33,508 bases of DNA. Origin: Candidatus Nitrotoga sp. HW29 (GTDB lineage Bacteria > Pseudomonadota > Gammaproteobacteria > Burkholderiales > Gallionellaceae). The notes beneath the pieces were generated by a model, which was not told the origin of the DNA, made no database searches, and saw nothing but the letters and a program-made list of their open reading frames with translations. The DNA is taken from contig NZ_CAKMAA020000080.1 of assembly GCF_924101635.2 (NCBI RefSeq), positions 1-33,508 of the forward strand. The letters run 5' to 3'. A program made the translations under genes and the position numbers. Each line of letters opens with the position of its first letter. Position 1 is the stretch's first letter. This document shows positions 8,340 through 16,209 of the stretch, in pieces.

Positions 8340-10508
8340 TTAATTAATTTGCTTGGCATCACGATGTGCTAAAAAATCTGCCTGCTGCAATTTAACCAGT
8401 GCTTGAATATCTTTCTCGACAGGCTGATACAGAGGACGGATCTTACGCACGACGATATTGTTCGCGCCTTTCACATCATCCGCACGCAAAGCAACGATGA
8501 CGGGTTTCAGGGCTTCATTAACAAATCTGTTTCGATTAGCAGCAAATTTCTCCGCTAATGTTCTTTCAGCGGGCGTGAGGTTGTTCGCCATGTAGGCCTT
8601 CCAGGTTTGTTCTATTTCTGCAATATTATCTTCAACCTGTGCCGTATTATGGCTAATCACTTCAGGCGTCGGTGTTACCAGAGTAGACGCGACTGCGAGC
8701 CGGTTTTCCAATAGTAATACTTCAATATGCGCCACCTGTTCGAGCGGAATCGTACGATCCTGCTGGGAAATTTTCAGACCTTGCTCGGTCTTGCTCATGC
8801 CGACAATCAATAGCGGCAGAGCACACAGCATCCCAAACAGGAGCGCCAGCTGAACTCGTCCGAACCCATTGACAATGAGCGGGCCTCTGACATGGATCAA
8901 TTCTTCTTCAACGGGTTCATATCCTTTGCTGACTTTTCTGCCCGCAAGGGGGTGATTGGAGAAAGGCTGGAATCGGTCGAAACCCTTCACGATGACTGTA
9001 CCGCCCGTGTGCGTGTAGTCTTCTTCAAAGTGTTTGAGGAATTCCATGAAACTATGGTCAACCAGTTTGGCCTTGGAAAAATCCAGTTCTATTTTTTTTC
9101 CGGTTTTTAATTGGCTAAACGCATTTTTAAAACCCATCAGGTTGGAGAATATAGCAGCGCCCTGAATGGTTAAATGATATTCATCTGCTTTTTCTTTCAA
9201 GGTGTAACGCGCCTTGAACATGCTACGCAGAGGCGCGCCATTAGCAATATGGATGACAAATTTGGCCAGGATGCCTGAGGCGATTCCTATCAGTAGATCA
9301 GTCGCGATAGTTGCGGCAATGGTGATTAAAAAGACCACTAATTGTTCACTTCCAATTTTATAGGTTTTGTGGAACAACGAGGGCGAGGCGAGTACGTAAC
9401 CCACAAATATCAACATGGCTGCCAGCGCGGCGTTGGGAATCATTTCAATCACAGGGATCATCAGGAGCATGGCAACCAACAAGAAAAAGCCATGGAAGAA
9501 ATTGGCCCAGATGGTACGGCCACCAAAGCGTACATTGGCTGAGCTACGTGCGACTTCAGATATCATCGGGAGCCCACCCAATATTCCTGAAACGACATTG
9601 CCTGCCCCAACGGCAGCCAGATCTTTGTTGAAATCCGATTGCCGCTTCCAGGGGTCGAGTCCGTCAATTGCTTTGACAGTCAGCAAGGATTCCAAGCTAC
9701 CGACAGCCAGGAGCATGAAGACATATTTCCAGAACACAAAAGTGGTAATGGCGGAGAAATCGGGGTTATATCCGACTGAAGCCCAAAAATCACCAATATG
9801 AACAAGGGCATGAGCAGGTTGTGTAGTGTTAAAGTTCAGCATGAACGCCGCTGGAATGGCGATAAACAGCACGATCATGGGGGCTGGAATTTTTTTCAAG
9901 AAATTGATTTTTATTTTCGGCATACCGAATAAAATAATCAAACTGATTATGCCAATGATGGCAACCGGTTGATTAGCGTGCATGACAGAGTCGGGAATGC
10001 GTTCCAAAAGTCCAATGGGATCCAGGCCTTTCAACGTAGACGGGTCAATTCCCAGCAGAATATGGATTTGTTTGGAAAAGATGATGATTCCAATGGCCGC
10101 CAGCATGCCGTGCACAGCCGAGTGCGGTATGAAATCACTGAGTGAACCGGCTTTCAAGAAACCTAGAATGATTTGAAGCCAGGAAGCAACGACAATGACA
10201 CCCAGAGCGAGGTGCCATCCTTCCGGGCCACCGCCCAGCTCGGTGACACACCCCGCACAGATGGTAATTAAGCCCGCGGCGGGGCCTTTGATGGTAAGAC
10301 GTGAACCGGCAAAAAAACTGACAAACAAACCTCCAATCATGGCGGTGAGCACGCCCATCGCAGGCGGAAATTCACTGGCTTTCGCGATGCCTAAACTGAG
10401 CGGTAACGCAAGCAGGAAGACTAAAAATCCGGAAATAAAGTCTGATCTGAAGTTTTCCCTTAATCCTGCCACACCCTCTTTGGGAAGAGATGATTGTATG
10501 GAACTCAT
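8340..10508 (-). CDS. SulP-family anion (probably bicarbonate) transporter with STAS and C-terminal 4HB sensor domain
   Basis: Inner-membrane SulP transporter of 722 residues; ordinary SulP proteins have about 500-600. Residues about 20-430 are the transport domain, recognised from FLVFLLALPLSLGIAKASE and FFAGSRLTIKGPAAGLITI. Residues about 445-515 form a cytoplasmic STAS domain (KIELDFSKAKLVDHSFMEFL). After it comes one extra hydrophobic helix (about 552-571) and a roughly 150-residue helical region matching the four-helix-bundle ligand-binding domain of methyl-accepting chemotaxis proteins: DRTIPLEQVAHIEVLLLENR, WKAYMANNLTPAERTLAEKF and RKIRPLYQPVEKDIQALVKL. The protein ends where a chemoreceptor would have its second membrane helix. 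Its place beside dabAB suggests bicarbonate as substrate; sulfate or another anion remains possible. A GGAGC ribosome-binding site precedes the ATG. Confidence 0.92.
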   Translation of the reverse strand: MSSIQSSLPKEGVAGLRENFRSDFISGFLVFLLALPLSLGIAKASEFPPAMGVLTAMIGGLFVSFFAGSRLTIKGPAAGLITICAGCVTELGGGPEGWHLALGVIVVASWLQIILGFLKAGSLSDFIPHSAVHGMLAAIGIIIFSKQIHILLGIDPSTLKGLDPIGLLERIPDSVMHANQPVAIIGIISLIILFGMPKIKINFLKKIPAPMIVLFIAIPAAFMLNFNTTQPAHALVHIGDFWASVGYNPDFSAITTFVFWKYVFMLLAVGSLESLLTVKAIDGLDPWKRQSDFNKDLAAVGAGNVVSGILGGLPMISEVARSSANVRFGGRTIWANFFHGFFLLVAMLLMIPVIEMIPNAALAAMLIFVGYVLASPSLFHKTYKIGSEQLVVFLITIAATIATDLLIGIASGILAKFVIHIANGAPLRSMFKARYTLKEKADEYHLTIQGAAIFSNLMGFKNAFSQLKTGKKIELDFSKAKLVDHSFMEFLKHFEEDYTHTGGTVIVKGFDRFQPFSNHPLAGRKVSKGYEPVEEELIHVRGPLIVNGFGRVQLALLFGMLCALPLLIVGMSKTEQGLKISQQDRTIPLEQVAHIEVLLLENRLAVASTLVTPTPEVISHNTAQVEDNIAEIEQTWKAYMANNLTPAERTLAEKFAANRNRFVNEALKPVIVALRADDVKGANNIVVRKIRPLYQPVEKDIQALVKLQQADFLAHRDAKQIN

Positions 10509-10873
10509 GATATGTTGCTCCTAATTATTGGGCAGAAACTTCCGGCTTGATAGTCGTGGTGCAGGGGATTTTTTACGACGCTTTTAATCATACTGACTGA
10601 TTGTCGATATAAAATATTCGGCGGTTTATCGTCTAGCATGGAGGGATGCCTTTCCTTAATTTAAAGACTGAATTTACCTGACAGTATCGGGTAGCTCACT
10701 GCCAGCATTGCCACCAAATTAATCAAATTTTGCTTCTTCCAAAAGAACATCAAACTATTCATCCAATACCGTAGAACTCTTGGTTTCCTAATTAACACAA
10801 TCAACTTTCACTCCTCTATTAATCACCCTGTTCACCATGGTCTGTGATTGGTAACTCCCACATTCAAATTGAA
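10509..10873. other. Intergenic region between dabB and the SulP gene
   Basis: About 365 bases without a gene. It holds the leader of the SulP gene, with its GGAGC ribosome-binding site at about 10517-10521. Just after the dabB stop is a 13-base palindrome (ATTCAAATTGAAT), which lacks the GC stem and T-run of a terminator. I see no strong promoter match. Confidence 0.5.
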
Positions 10874-12754
10874 TTAAGAAGATCTGCTCGGATGTGCGTG
10901 ATACGTTTTAATATGAGGCCCCAGAAAGATACGCGCGTATATCCTGATAAGTGAAAGTCCAGAAATGACGTAACTTAAGGCAGCGAGAAAGACCAGGCTA
11001 GCCTGATCTTCATGAATGTGAGTAAATATAAGCTCTACGCCAATAAATGTTGGCGTCATTGGGAATGCCATCAGACCTAAACAAGCTAACAAAAAAATAA
11101 AAGCTAATTTAGGATACTCATAAGTGTGACCTTGAAACTGATCTAGAGTGATCTTGTGTTCGTGAGATTTGAGTTCATTCAGGCAAGCGTAGCCCAAGAC
11201 CCCTGAAATAATTACGCCACTTAAATACAAAATAATTTCATTGGTTTTTATATCGCCATTTAACGAAATGGCAAGAGGCCTATACAGGTGCATAACGATG
11301 ACTAAAATCCAACTTAGCAGAGCATCTTTTCTTTCTGCAAATGATTTGAGCAACATCAGCAAACCGATAAATGCAAAAATTTCAGGCAAGTATAGGTATA
11401 CTTCTTTTGGTATTAATTCTTCATTGAACAAGCAGATCAAACCTATAGAATAGGTCGCAATCACAAAAATAATAACTTCTTTTCCTGAGAAAAAATTTAA
11501 TTTTCTACCGCCCCATTTTAATGGGTTCCATAAGAAACGATATACAAAGCTATCCAGATTGAATTCTTTAAGACATAACAAATAAATTGAGTACTCTATT
11601 TTTTTAAGAACTGAATTTCTATCAATGTAATGACGTGGAATAAAATGATAGAACTGCTCGCGAATCATATAGCTTACGACCGAAGGTGAAACCAATAGTT
11701 GATAGGTTCTTAAAAAAGCGTTCCCAGCAAAATGTATTAAAGCAAGGCCGTGAAAACCCAAGGCAACTTCAATAAAAATCAGTCCAATTTGTGCAATTGA
11801 GGAATAGGCTATTTGCGTTTTAACCGATGATTGAACTCGTGCAATTCCTGTGGCGACAATACTCGTCAACAGGCCTAAACATATGATTGTTATTACTATA
11901 GAAGTAATGTGTTCCCAAAAAGGAAATGTTCTTAATAACAGAAATACACCCAGATGAACCGAAAGTGATCCATAAAAAATTGCACTGGATGGAGTAGGAC
12001 CTTCCATTGCTCTTGGAACCCAGGAAGAGAAAGGAAGTTGGCCTGATTTTACCGCGGCAGCAAGTAATACCATCAGCGAAATAAGTACCCCAAGGAGAGG
12101 GTGATTTTGGAGATGCTCGCTAATAAATTGTTTATCGGTTAATTCTGAAAAGCTAATATTTTTACGCCATAAATAATGATTCATCCACATGACAATGAGT
12201 AAGCTCATATCGGCAATACGAAATACCGTAAAAACCTTGAGTGCATTTTTTATAGGCAAATACCGATCTCTATAAAATCCAATCAATAAAAACGAAGAGA
12301 AACCAAGTATCTCCCAGCCTACAAACAGGGTCTCAAAATTCCCTGAAAATATTATTATGTTGTAGCCAATATAAAAGAACAGAATGATGTTAAAAAATCG
12401 CTTGTAACCATTTTCTCGATGAAGATACCACCGGCAATATTGCGTCACCAGAAATGTGAGGGCCGAACCCACAAAAAGGTAAACAGCACTGATTTTATCA
12501 AAATAAAAAGAAACCAAAAACTGGTATTCTTTTGTTTTAAAAAGAATAATTTCACTTCTATCAAGCGTTGGGTGATTATAGAATAGCCATATACCAAGGA
12601 ATACCCAAGAAATAACTAAATGCAAACCCACGGTAATAAGAACAGTCCGTGAGACAGCGTTTTCCATTTTATCCGGGATAAACAGACTAAAAATAAACCC
12701 CACAAATGGTATGAGTATAAAAAATTGAAGTAGTGATGTAAGCAGCAAAGTCAT
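10874..12754 (-). CDS. dabB: DabB, ion-translocating membrane subunit of the DAB inorganic-carbon pump
   Basis: NuoL/MrpA-like membrane protein of 626 residues with many hydrophobic helices. The proton-channel features of the family are visible: the glutamate in LFVGWEILGFSSFLLIGFY, and the lysine in AVKSGQLPFSSWVPRAMEGP followed by TPSSA. Alone it could be read as NADH dehydrogenase subunit 5 or an antiporter subunit. Its position 9 bases after the DabA coding region identifies it as DabB, which is thought to couple cation flux to DabA-mediated hydration of CO2 to bicarbonate. It is AT-rich compared with the housekeeping genes to its left. Confidence 0.93.
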   Translation of the reverse strand: MTLLLTSLLQFFILIPFVGFIFSLFIPDKMENAVSRTVLITVGLHLVISWVFLGIWLFYNHPTLDRSEIILFKTKEYQFLVSFYFDKISAVYLFVGSALTFLVTQYCRWYLHRENGYKRFFNIILFFYIGYNIIIFSGNFETLFVGWEILGFSSFLLIGFYRDRYLPIKNALKVFTVFRIADMSLLIVMWMNHYLWRKNISFSELTDKQFISEHLQNHPLLGVLISLMVLLAAAVKSGQLPFSSWVPRAMEGPTPSSAIFYGSLSVHLGVFLLLRTFPFWEHITSIVITIICLGLLTSIVATGIARVQSSVKTQIAYSSIAQIGLIFIEVALGFHGLALIHFAGNAFLRTYQLLVSPSVVSYMIREQFYHFIPRHYIDRNSVLKKIEYSIYLLCLKEFNLDSFVYRFLWNPLKWGGRKLNFFSGKEVIIFVIATYSIGLICLFNEELIPKEVYLYLPEIFAFIGLLMLLKSFAERKDALLSWILVIVMHLYRPLAISLNGDIKTNEIILYLSGVIISGVLGYACLNELKSHEHKITLDQFQGHTYEYPKLAFIFLLACLGLMAFPMTPTFIGVELIFTHIHEDQASLVFLAALSYVISGLSLIRIYARIFLGPHIKTYHAHPSRSS

Positions 12755-12763
12755 ATTGAAACC

Positions 12764-13078
12764 TTAATTCATTAGGTAGACCGGCAAATTCTCTTTGGTA
12801 GCTTCAACGATATGGAGTGATTCTGCTGCTTTAACTGACTCAATTAAAGTAATGGCATCTGAAATAGAGCCAAGAGTTCTGGTTAATGGACGATAAAGAG
12901 AGAAACCCCCATCTTTAAATAAAGAAATCTCGCGCGTCTCTGGATTGACTGCAACTAGTCGAACCCACTCATTCAAATAAAATTCATAATTTTCTGGTAG
13001 CTGACTGATTGCTCGTAATACAATTTTCAGGAAAATGTTCCACAATAACCAAGAGACGGATAGGATCATGAACTTCAA
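12764..13078 (-). CDS. dabA: Displaced C-terminus of DabA (out of frame with the main dabA ORF)
   Basis: This 104-codon frame is best read not as a separate gene but as the end of dabA. From about residue 19 on (IVLRAISQLPENYEFYLNEW, then VRLVAVNPETREISLF) it has the sequence expected for the DabA/DUF2309 C-terminus, continuing the main frame's LLVIVEHFPE. Its first 18 codons merely overlap dabA in another frame and there is no ribosome-binding site at its ATG. The change of frame lies around 13021-13031, in the bases CCTGAAAATTG on the minus strand. Removing one base or adding two restores an 844-845-residue DabA. The open frame ends 9 bases before dabB. Confidence 0.8.
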   Translation of the reverse strand: MKFMILSVSWLLWNIFLKIVLRAISQLPENYEFYLNEWVRLVAVNPETREISLFKDGGFSLYRPLTRTLGSISDAITLIESVKAAESLHIVEATKENLPVYLMN

Positions 13079-15299
13079 TCATCTGGCTTGGGAGACCTGA
13101 TCTTAAATCACCATCACTACCGTTAGCCACACCAATCAGTCCCATAACATTATGGGGAAGCTTGGTTCCCGCACCTAATTTGTAATTGTCAACCCGCGAG
13201 AAAAAATATTCGAGACTGATCCCTCCCATAACCGGTGCAATCGGTTTCATAACATGAAATAGATATTTGCCTTCAGGGTCTATTCTGTAATCGTAAGAAC
13301 TCATAGACGACCGTCTGTCCAAATAAATATCCTTTGATAAAGTTCGCCTGCCGACGAAACAACTTGCGTTGGTTGAATGATTAAGTTCTTGTCGGGGTTC
13401 GAATAATGAAACCGATCTTTTAAGAATTTCTCTATGGATTTTTTTGGCGCTCAAATTAGTATCAATTGACACCAATCTTCTCGATCTTTCTTTTGAATTT
13501 AAATCCAAGGCCTTAACAAAAACGGGGGTGTTTTTTTTGTGATTTGCCGAATTCACAGCAGAAAGTAAATTCTCATCAAAATAAGTAATCTCATCGCGCG
13601 TCGTATCATGAAGGGCGCCCAGGAATTGCGTTTCTACGGGAATAACTAACCCTCTTGAACTCAACAATGCTCTAACTTCAGGGTGATTAGCCATCACGCA
13701 AAACACTCTTGCATTAACCGAACCGGGTCTACCGCCACAAGCTCCACAGTCATAGGCACAATAATGAGGATTATTAATACTGGTGGCACCATGTCCAACA
13801 ACATAGACAATTGAGGCAAAGTCTTTAATGAGCCCAATACTGGTTAAAATTGTTTCTACTCTTTGAGCCATCTCCTCAATTGTGAATCCCACCTGTAAGT
13901 CGTTTTCTCTGTGGCCCGTATTCTTGTTTTCAATCGTAAGGTTCGAAAGCTTATCCATATGGGCTACTGGCGAAGCCATGGCGGGCATCGAAGAAGGACT
14001 GAAAATATTCAGGGCCAGTTTAAATCCTGACAATAATCCTAGTGTTTGAGTAACGAGCCAGCCTCGAAAAAGAGAATGAGATACTTTAGAAAAATAGGCT
14101 TCTTTCTTCCTCTTTTTTTTGGTTTCTGTTTCCTTGATTAAATATTTTGGTGTAACGGGCGCAGGGCAACATTTGGTATAGAATTTTCCGTGCTCAGGCT
14201 GAAAATAGAATTCAACGCCAAAGAATCCAGGTGTAGCAAAAGTTTCACATTCGGAGTCAATTCTTTCAAGGTAACGACGGAAGGAAAGCTCTCTATCATC
14301 GATACATGTGAACACCTGAAAGCTTTTGTGAAAGGGTACTGTTTCATCCTTCTTTTTTTGCAATTGAATAGCGGCAAGCACCGGGTCATAGTAAGACCAT
14401 TCAAAAGCTTCTTGCCAAATTGAAAGGACTTCATCCAACTCTGTATTAGGAACATCGTCAAAAAGCGCTACCGGTCTGTTTTTTAAATTGCTGCCCATTG
14501 GCAACCAATCTTCTTCAAATTGGACGTCGAGTGCATCAATCTCTAACAAGAGCTCAAAAACGATTAAGTCGTGAATGGATATTTTTTTGGGATTCAACAA
14601 AGATTGCGGTTGATCTTCAACAGTGGACACCATACCCGACCAACCTTGATGCGCAAATTGCTGATCATATAAATATTGCTTATAAAGCGATTTGTCACCA
14701 ACCAGAATTTTTAATAAATCTTCAATTTTACAATTGCCTTTGAGAAGAAGTTCTTTAGCTCTTCTTCTTTTAAAGAAACTTGTAAAACTATTTGCTTCTA
14801 TTTCTCTCATTGAAGAAAGAAAGCCTTTATGCCCAACAGGGAAACCCCATATTGAAATTCCCTGGTCAAGATAACTGCAAAGAATTCTGAAAAGCAGTGG
14901 ATGTACGAATAAATCCAAATCTATGCGGTATTGCTCTTTCCAATTTAATCGCAATAAACCGATTCTTGATGAAATAGAAGTGTCATATTTCTTGCCAAGC
15001 GCATTTTTCATCCATTCATTTACATGCTCTGAACCCTTTCTTTCAGCAATAATTCTTTTTAGAATGTCTTCACGGATACGTGTCGATATATAAAGCAATC
15101 TATAATCTTCTAATTGAAGAGAAACACAATAACCAAATATTTTGGATGCACGACGTATACCATCATGGAATTTAAGATGCTGAAATGCATGTAACGTGTT
15201 GTGATGAATAAAATCTTTTAGCGGGGCCTGACTTGGCAAATAGTGCTTCAACTCATGAAGGACTTCTTGTTCATTAAAAATAGAATTATTTGAATTCAT
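12984..15299 (-). CDS. dabA: DabA, carbonic-anhydrase-like subunit of the DAB inorganic-carbon pump (frameshifted near 3' end)
   Basis: DUF2309 protein that, with DabB, converts CO2 to bicarbonate in an energy-driven, one-way manner at the membrane. The beta-carbonic-anhydrase-like zinc site is intact: C332 and D334 in FTCIDDRE, H503 in VVGHGA and C518 in YDCGACGG; the H-to-C spacing of 15 matches characterised DabA. The N-terminus (LKDFIHHNTLHAFQH) is also typical. The open frame ends early after VIVEHFPENCI; the true C-terminus lies in the next frame down to 12764. This may be a sequencing error, a natural frameshift or a pseudogene; the zinc site is upstream of it. The ribosome-binding site is weak (GAGCTT). 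The long leader holds a promoter and palindrome shared with the RND operon. Confidence 0.92.
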   Translation of the reverse strand: MNSNNSIFNEQEVLHELKHYLPSQAPLKDFIHHNTLHAFQHLKFHDGIRRASKIFGYCVSLQLEDYRLLYISTRIREDILKRIIAERKGSEHVNEWMKNALGKKYDTSISSRIGLLRLNWKEQYRIDLDLFVHPLLFRILCSYLDQGISIWGFPVGHKGFLSSMREIEANSFTSFFKRRRAKELLLKGNCKIEDLLKILVGDKSLYKQYLYDQQFAHQGWSGMVSTVEDQPQSLLNPKKISIHDLIVFELLLEIDALDVQFEEDWLPMGSNLKNRPVALFDDVPNTELDEVLSIWQEAFEWSYYDPVLAAIQLQKKKDETVPFHKSFQVFTCIDDRELSFRRYLERIDSECETFATPGFFGVEFYFQPEHGKFYTKCCPAPVTPKYLIKETETKKKRKKEAYFSKVSHSLFRGWLVTQTLGLLSGFKLALNIFSPSSMPAMASPVAHMDKLSNLTIENKNTGHRENDLQVGFTIEEMAQRVETILTSIGLIKDFASIVYVVGHGATSINNPHYCAYDCGACGGRPGSVNARVFCVMANHPEVRALLSSRGLVIPVETQFLGALHDTTRDEITYFDENLLSAVNSANHKKNTPVFVKALDLNSKERSRRLVSIDTNLSAKKIHREILKRSVSLFEPRQELNHSTNASCFVGRRTLSKDIYLDRRSSMSSYDYRIDPEGKYLFHVMKPIAPVMGGISLEYFFSRVDNYKLGAGTKLPHNVMGLIGVANGSDGDLRSGLPSQMIEVHDPIRLLVIVEHFPENCITSNQSATRKL

Positions 15300-15375
15300 T
15301 TTTATAAGCTCTATGTAGTATTCTTTTTCTCTAAACCGAATGTAGCAATTAAAATTTTTTAACGTGACGCACTGC

Positions 15376-15392
15376 TACTAAAATATTTAGTA
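15376..15392. promoter_or_regulatory. Palindromic operator candidate in the dabA leader
   Basis: TACTAAAATATTTAGTA is a perfect inverted repeat of 7-base arms with a 3-base centre, lying 19 bases downstream of the dabA -10 box. The same arms occur in front of the RND operon at 22017-22032. It is flanked in both places by a conserved AACGTG-CGC block (15361-15370). The position after the start site suggests a repressor site; the regulator is not encoded in the window. Confidence 0.6.
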
Positions 15393-15411
15393 TTTTAAAA
15401 ATGACATAGCT

Positions 15412-15440
15412 AATGTATGTTTAGGGGAAAATCTTGTCAA
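15412..15440 (-). promoter_or_regulatory. Sigma-70 promoter of dabAB
   Basis: On the minus strand a perfect -35 box TTGACA (15435-15440) is followed after 17 bases by TACATT (15412-15417). The leader to the dabA ATG would be about 105 bases. The surrounding 80 bases are nearly repeated before the RND operon. Confidence 0.75.
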
Positions 15441-15497
15441 ACTGAAGCTTGATATATGCCGATCATCAAAACTCGATAATTTTTCATTCATACGTTT

Positions 15498-15989
15498 ATG
15501 ATAATAACCAATACAGCACCTAAAAAAATAGCGATTCGCCTTGCTGAAATTCGTGATGTTTTGGCTATCACTAAATTTAATCAAGCGATGGCTTTCGAAA
15601 CAGAGCAAAAAAAATTAATACCGCAAGTAGTACTAAAAGGCGTCACAAAAATTTTACAAAATTCTAATCTTGGATTTTATGTAATTGCTGAACGTGACGA
15701 GGAAATCATTGGATCACTCATGGTCACTGAAGAATGGAGCGATTGGCGAAATGGTAGGTTTTGGTGGATTCAAAGTGTCTACATCAAGCCAAATGAGCGT
15801 CGAAAAAAAATTTATACCCATTTATATAATTTCGTTAAAGAATCGGCGAACAATAACCCCAGCATTTGCGGGTTTCGTCTTTATGTGCAAAATGAAAACA
15901 TTCTTGCCAAAAACACCTACGAAGCGCTTGGCATGATAGAAACAAATTACCGAATATACGAAGAATTGAAACCAGCAACCCACAAGTAA
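15498..15989 (+). CDS. GNAT-family N-acetyltransferase
   Basis: Acetyl-CoA-dependent acyltransferase of unknown substrate, 163 residues. It begins IAIRLAEIRDVLAITKFNQAM, has a core strand VIAERDEEIIGSLMVTEEWS, the CoA-binding strand IQSVYIKPNERRKKIYTHLY and the C-terminal LYVQNENILAKNTYEALGM typical of GNATs. The usual R/Q-x-x-G-x-G/A loop reads RRKKIY, so it is degenerate. It is AT-rich like dabAB and is divergent from dabA. Its last codons (HK-stop) lie inside a stretch homologous to the DUF5996 gene, so the natural 3' end may have been replaced. Pairing with dabA in other genomes is not known to me. Confidence 0.85.
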   Translation: MIITNTAPKKIAIRLAEIRDVLAITKFNQAMAFETEQKKLIPQVVLKGVTKILQNSNLGFYVIAERDEEIIGSLMVTEEWSDWRNGRFWWIQSVYIKPNERRKKIYTHLYNFVKESANNNPSICGFRLYVQNENILAKNTYEALGMIETNYRIYEELKPATHK

Positions 15990-16082
15990 ATCGTATATTC
16001 AGTAATATTTCGTACTCGTTTTATCAATAAGTACATGACCGTGTGCTTCTTTTTGGAAAGCTTCGACCTTGCCTCACCCGCC
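15983..16082 (+). pseudogene. Fragment of a DUF5996 gene
   Basis: About 100 bases align with bases 23484-23583 of the intact DUF5996 gene, with roughly three-quarters identity by eye. Shared runs include ATTCAG, CTCGTTTTATC, CTTCTTTT and TTCGACCTTGCC, and the gaps (one extra, one missing base) break the frame. The match starts inside the last codons of the GNAT gene and stops abruptly at 16082. Confidence 0.85.
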
Positions 16083-16158
16083 ACAGAGATGGCTTAAAAC
16101 AATTTTTTCTTGTGTTTGTTCAATGTCAAGGCAGGATCGCTACCACTCCAACCCAGTT

Positions 16159-16192
16159 ATAGTTCAAATTATGTACCCTATTTTTGAACTAT
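16159..16192. repeat. Inverted repeat downstream of the RND operon
   Basis: A perfect 10-base inverted repeat, ATAGTTCAAA (16159-16168) and TTTGAACTAT (16183-16192), with a 14-base loop. It lies just beyond the outer-membrane gene stop. There is no T-run in the minus direction, so terminator function is uncertain. Confidence 0.5.
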
Positions 16193-16209
16193 TTCTTCCG
16201 CTTATCCAA

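Noticed and set aside
10874-12754. NADH dehydrogenase subunit (nuoL) or Mrp antiporter
   Set aside because: No other nuo or mrp genes are present; the gene directly follows dabA, which identifies it as dabB.
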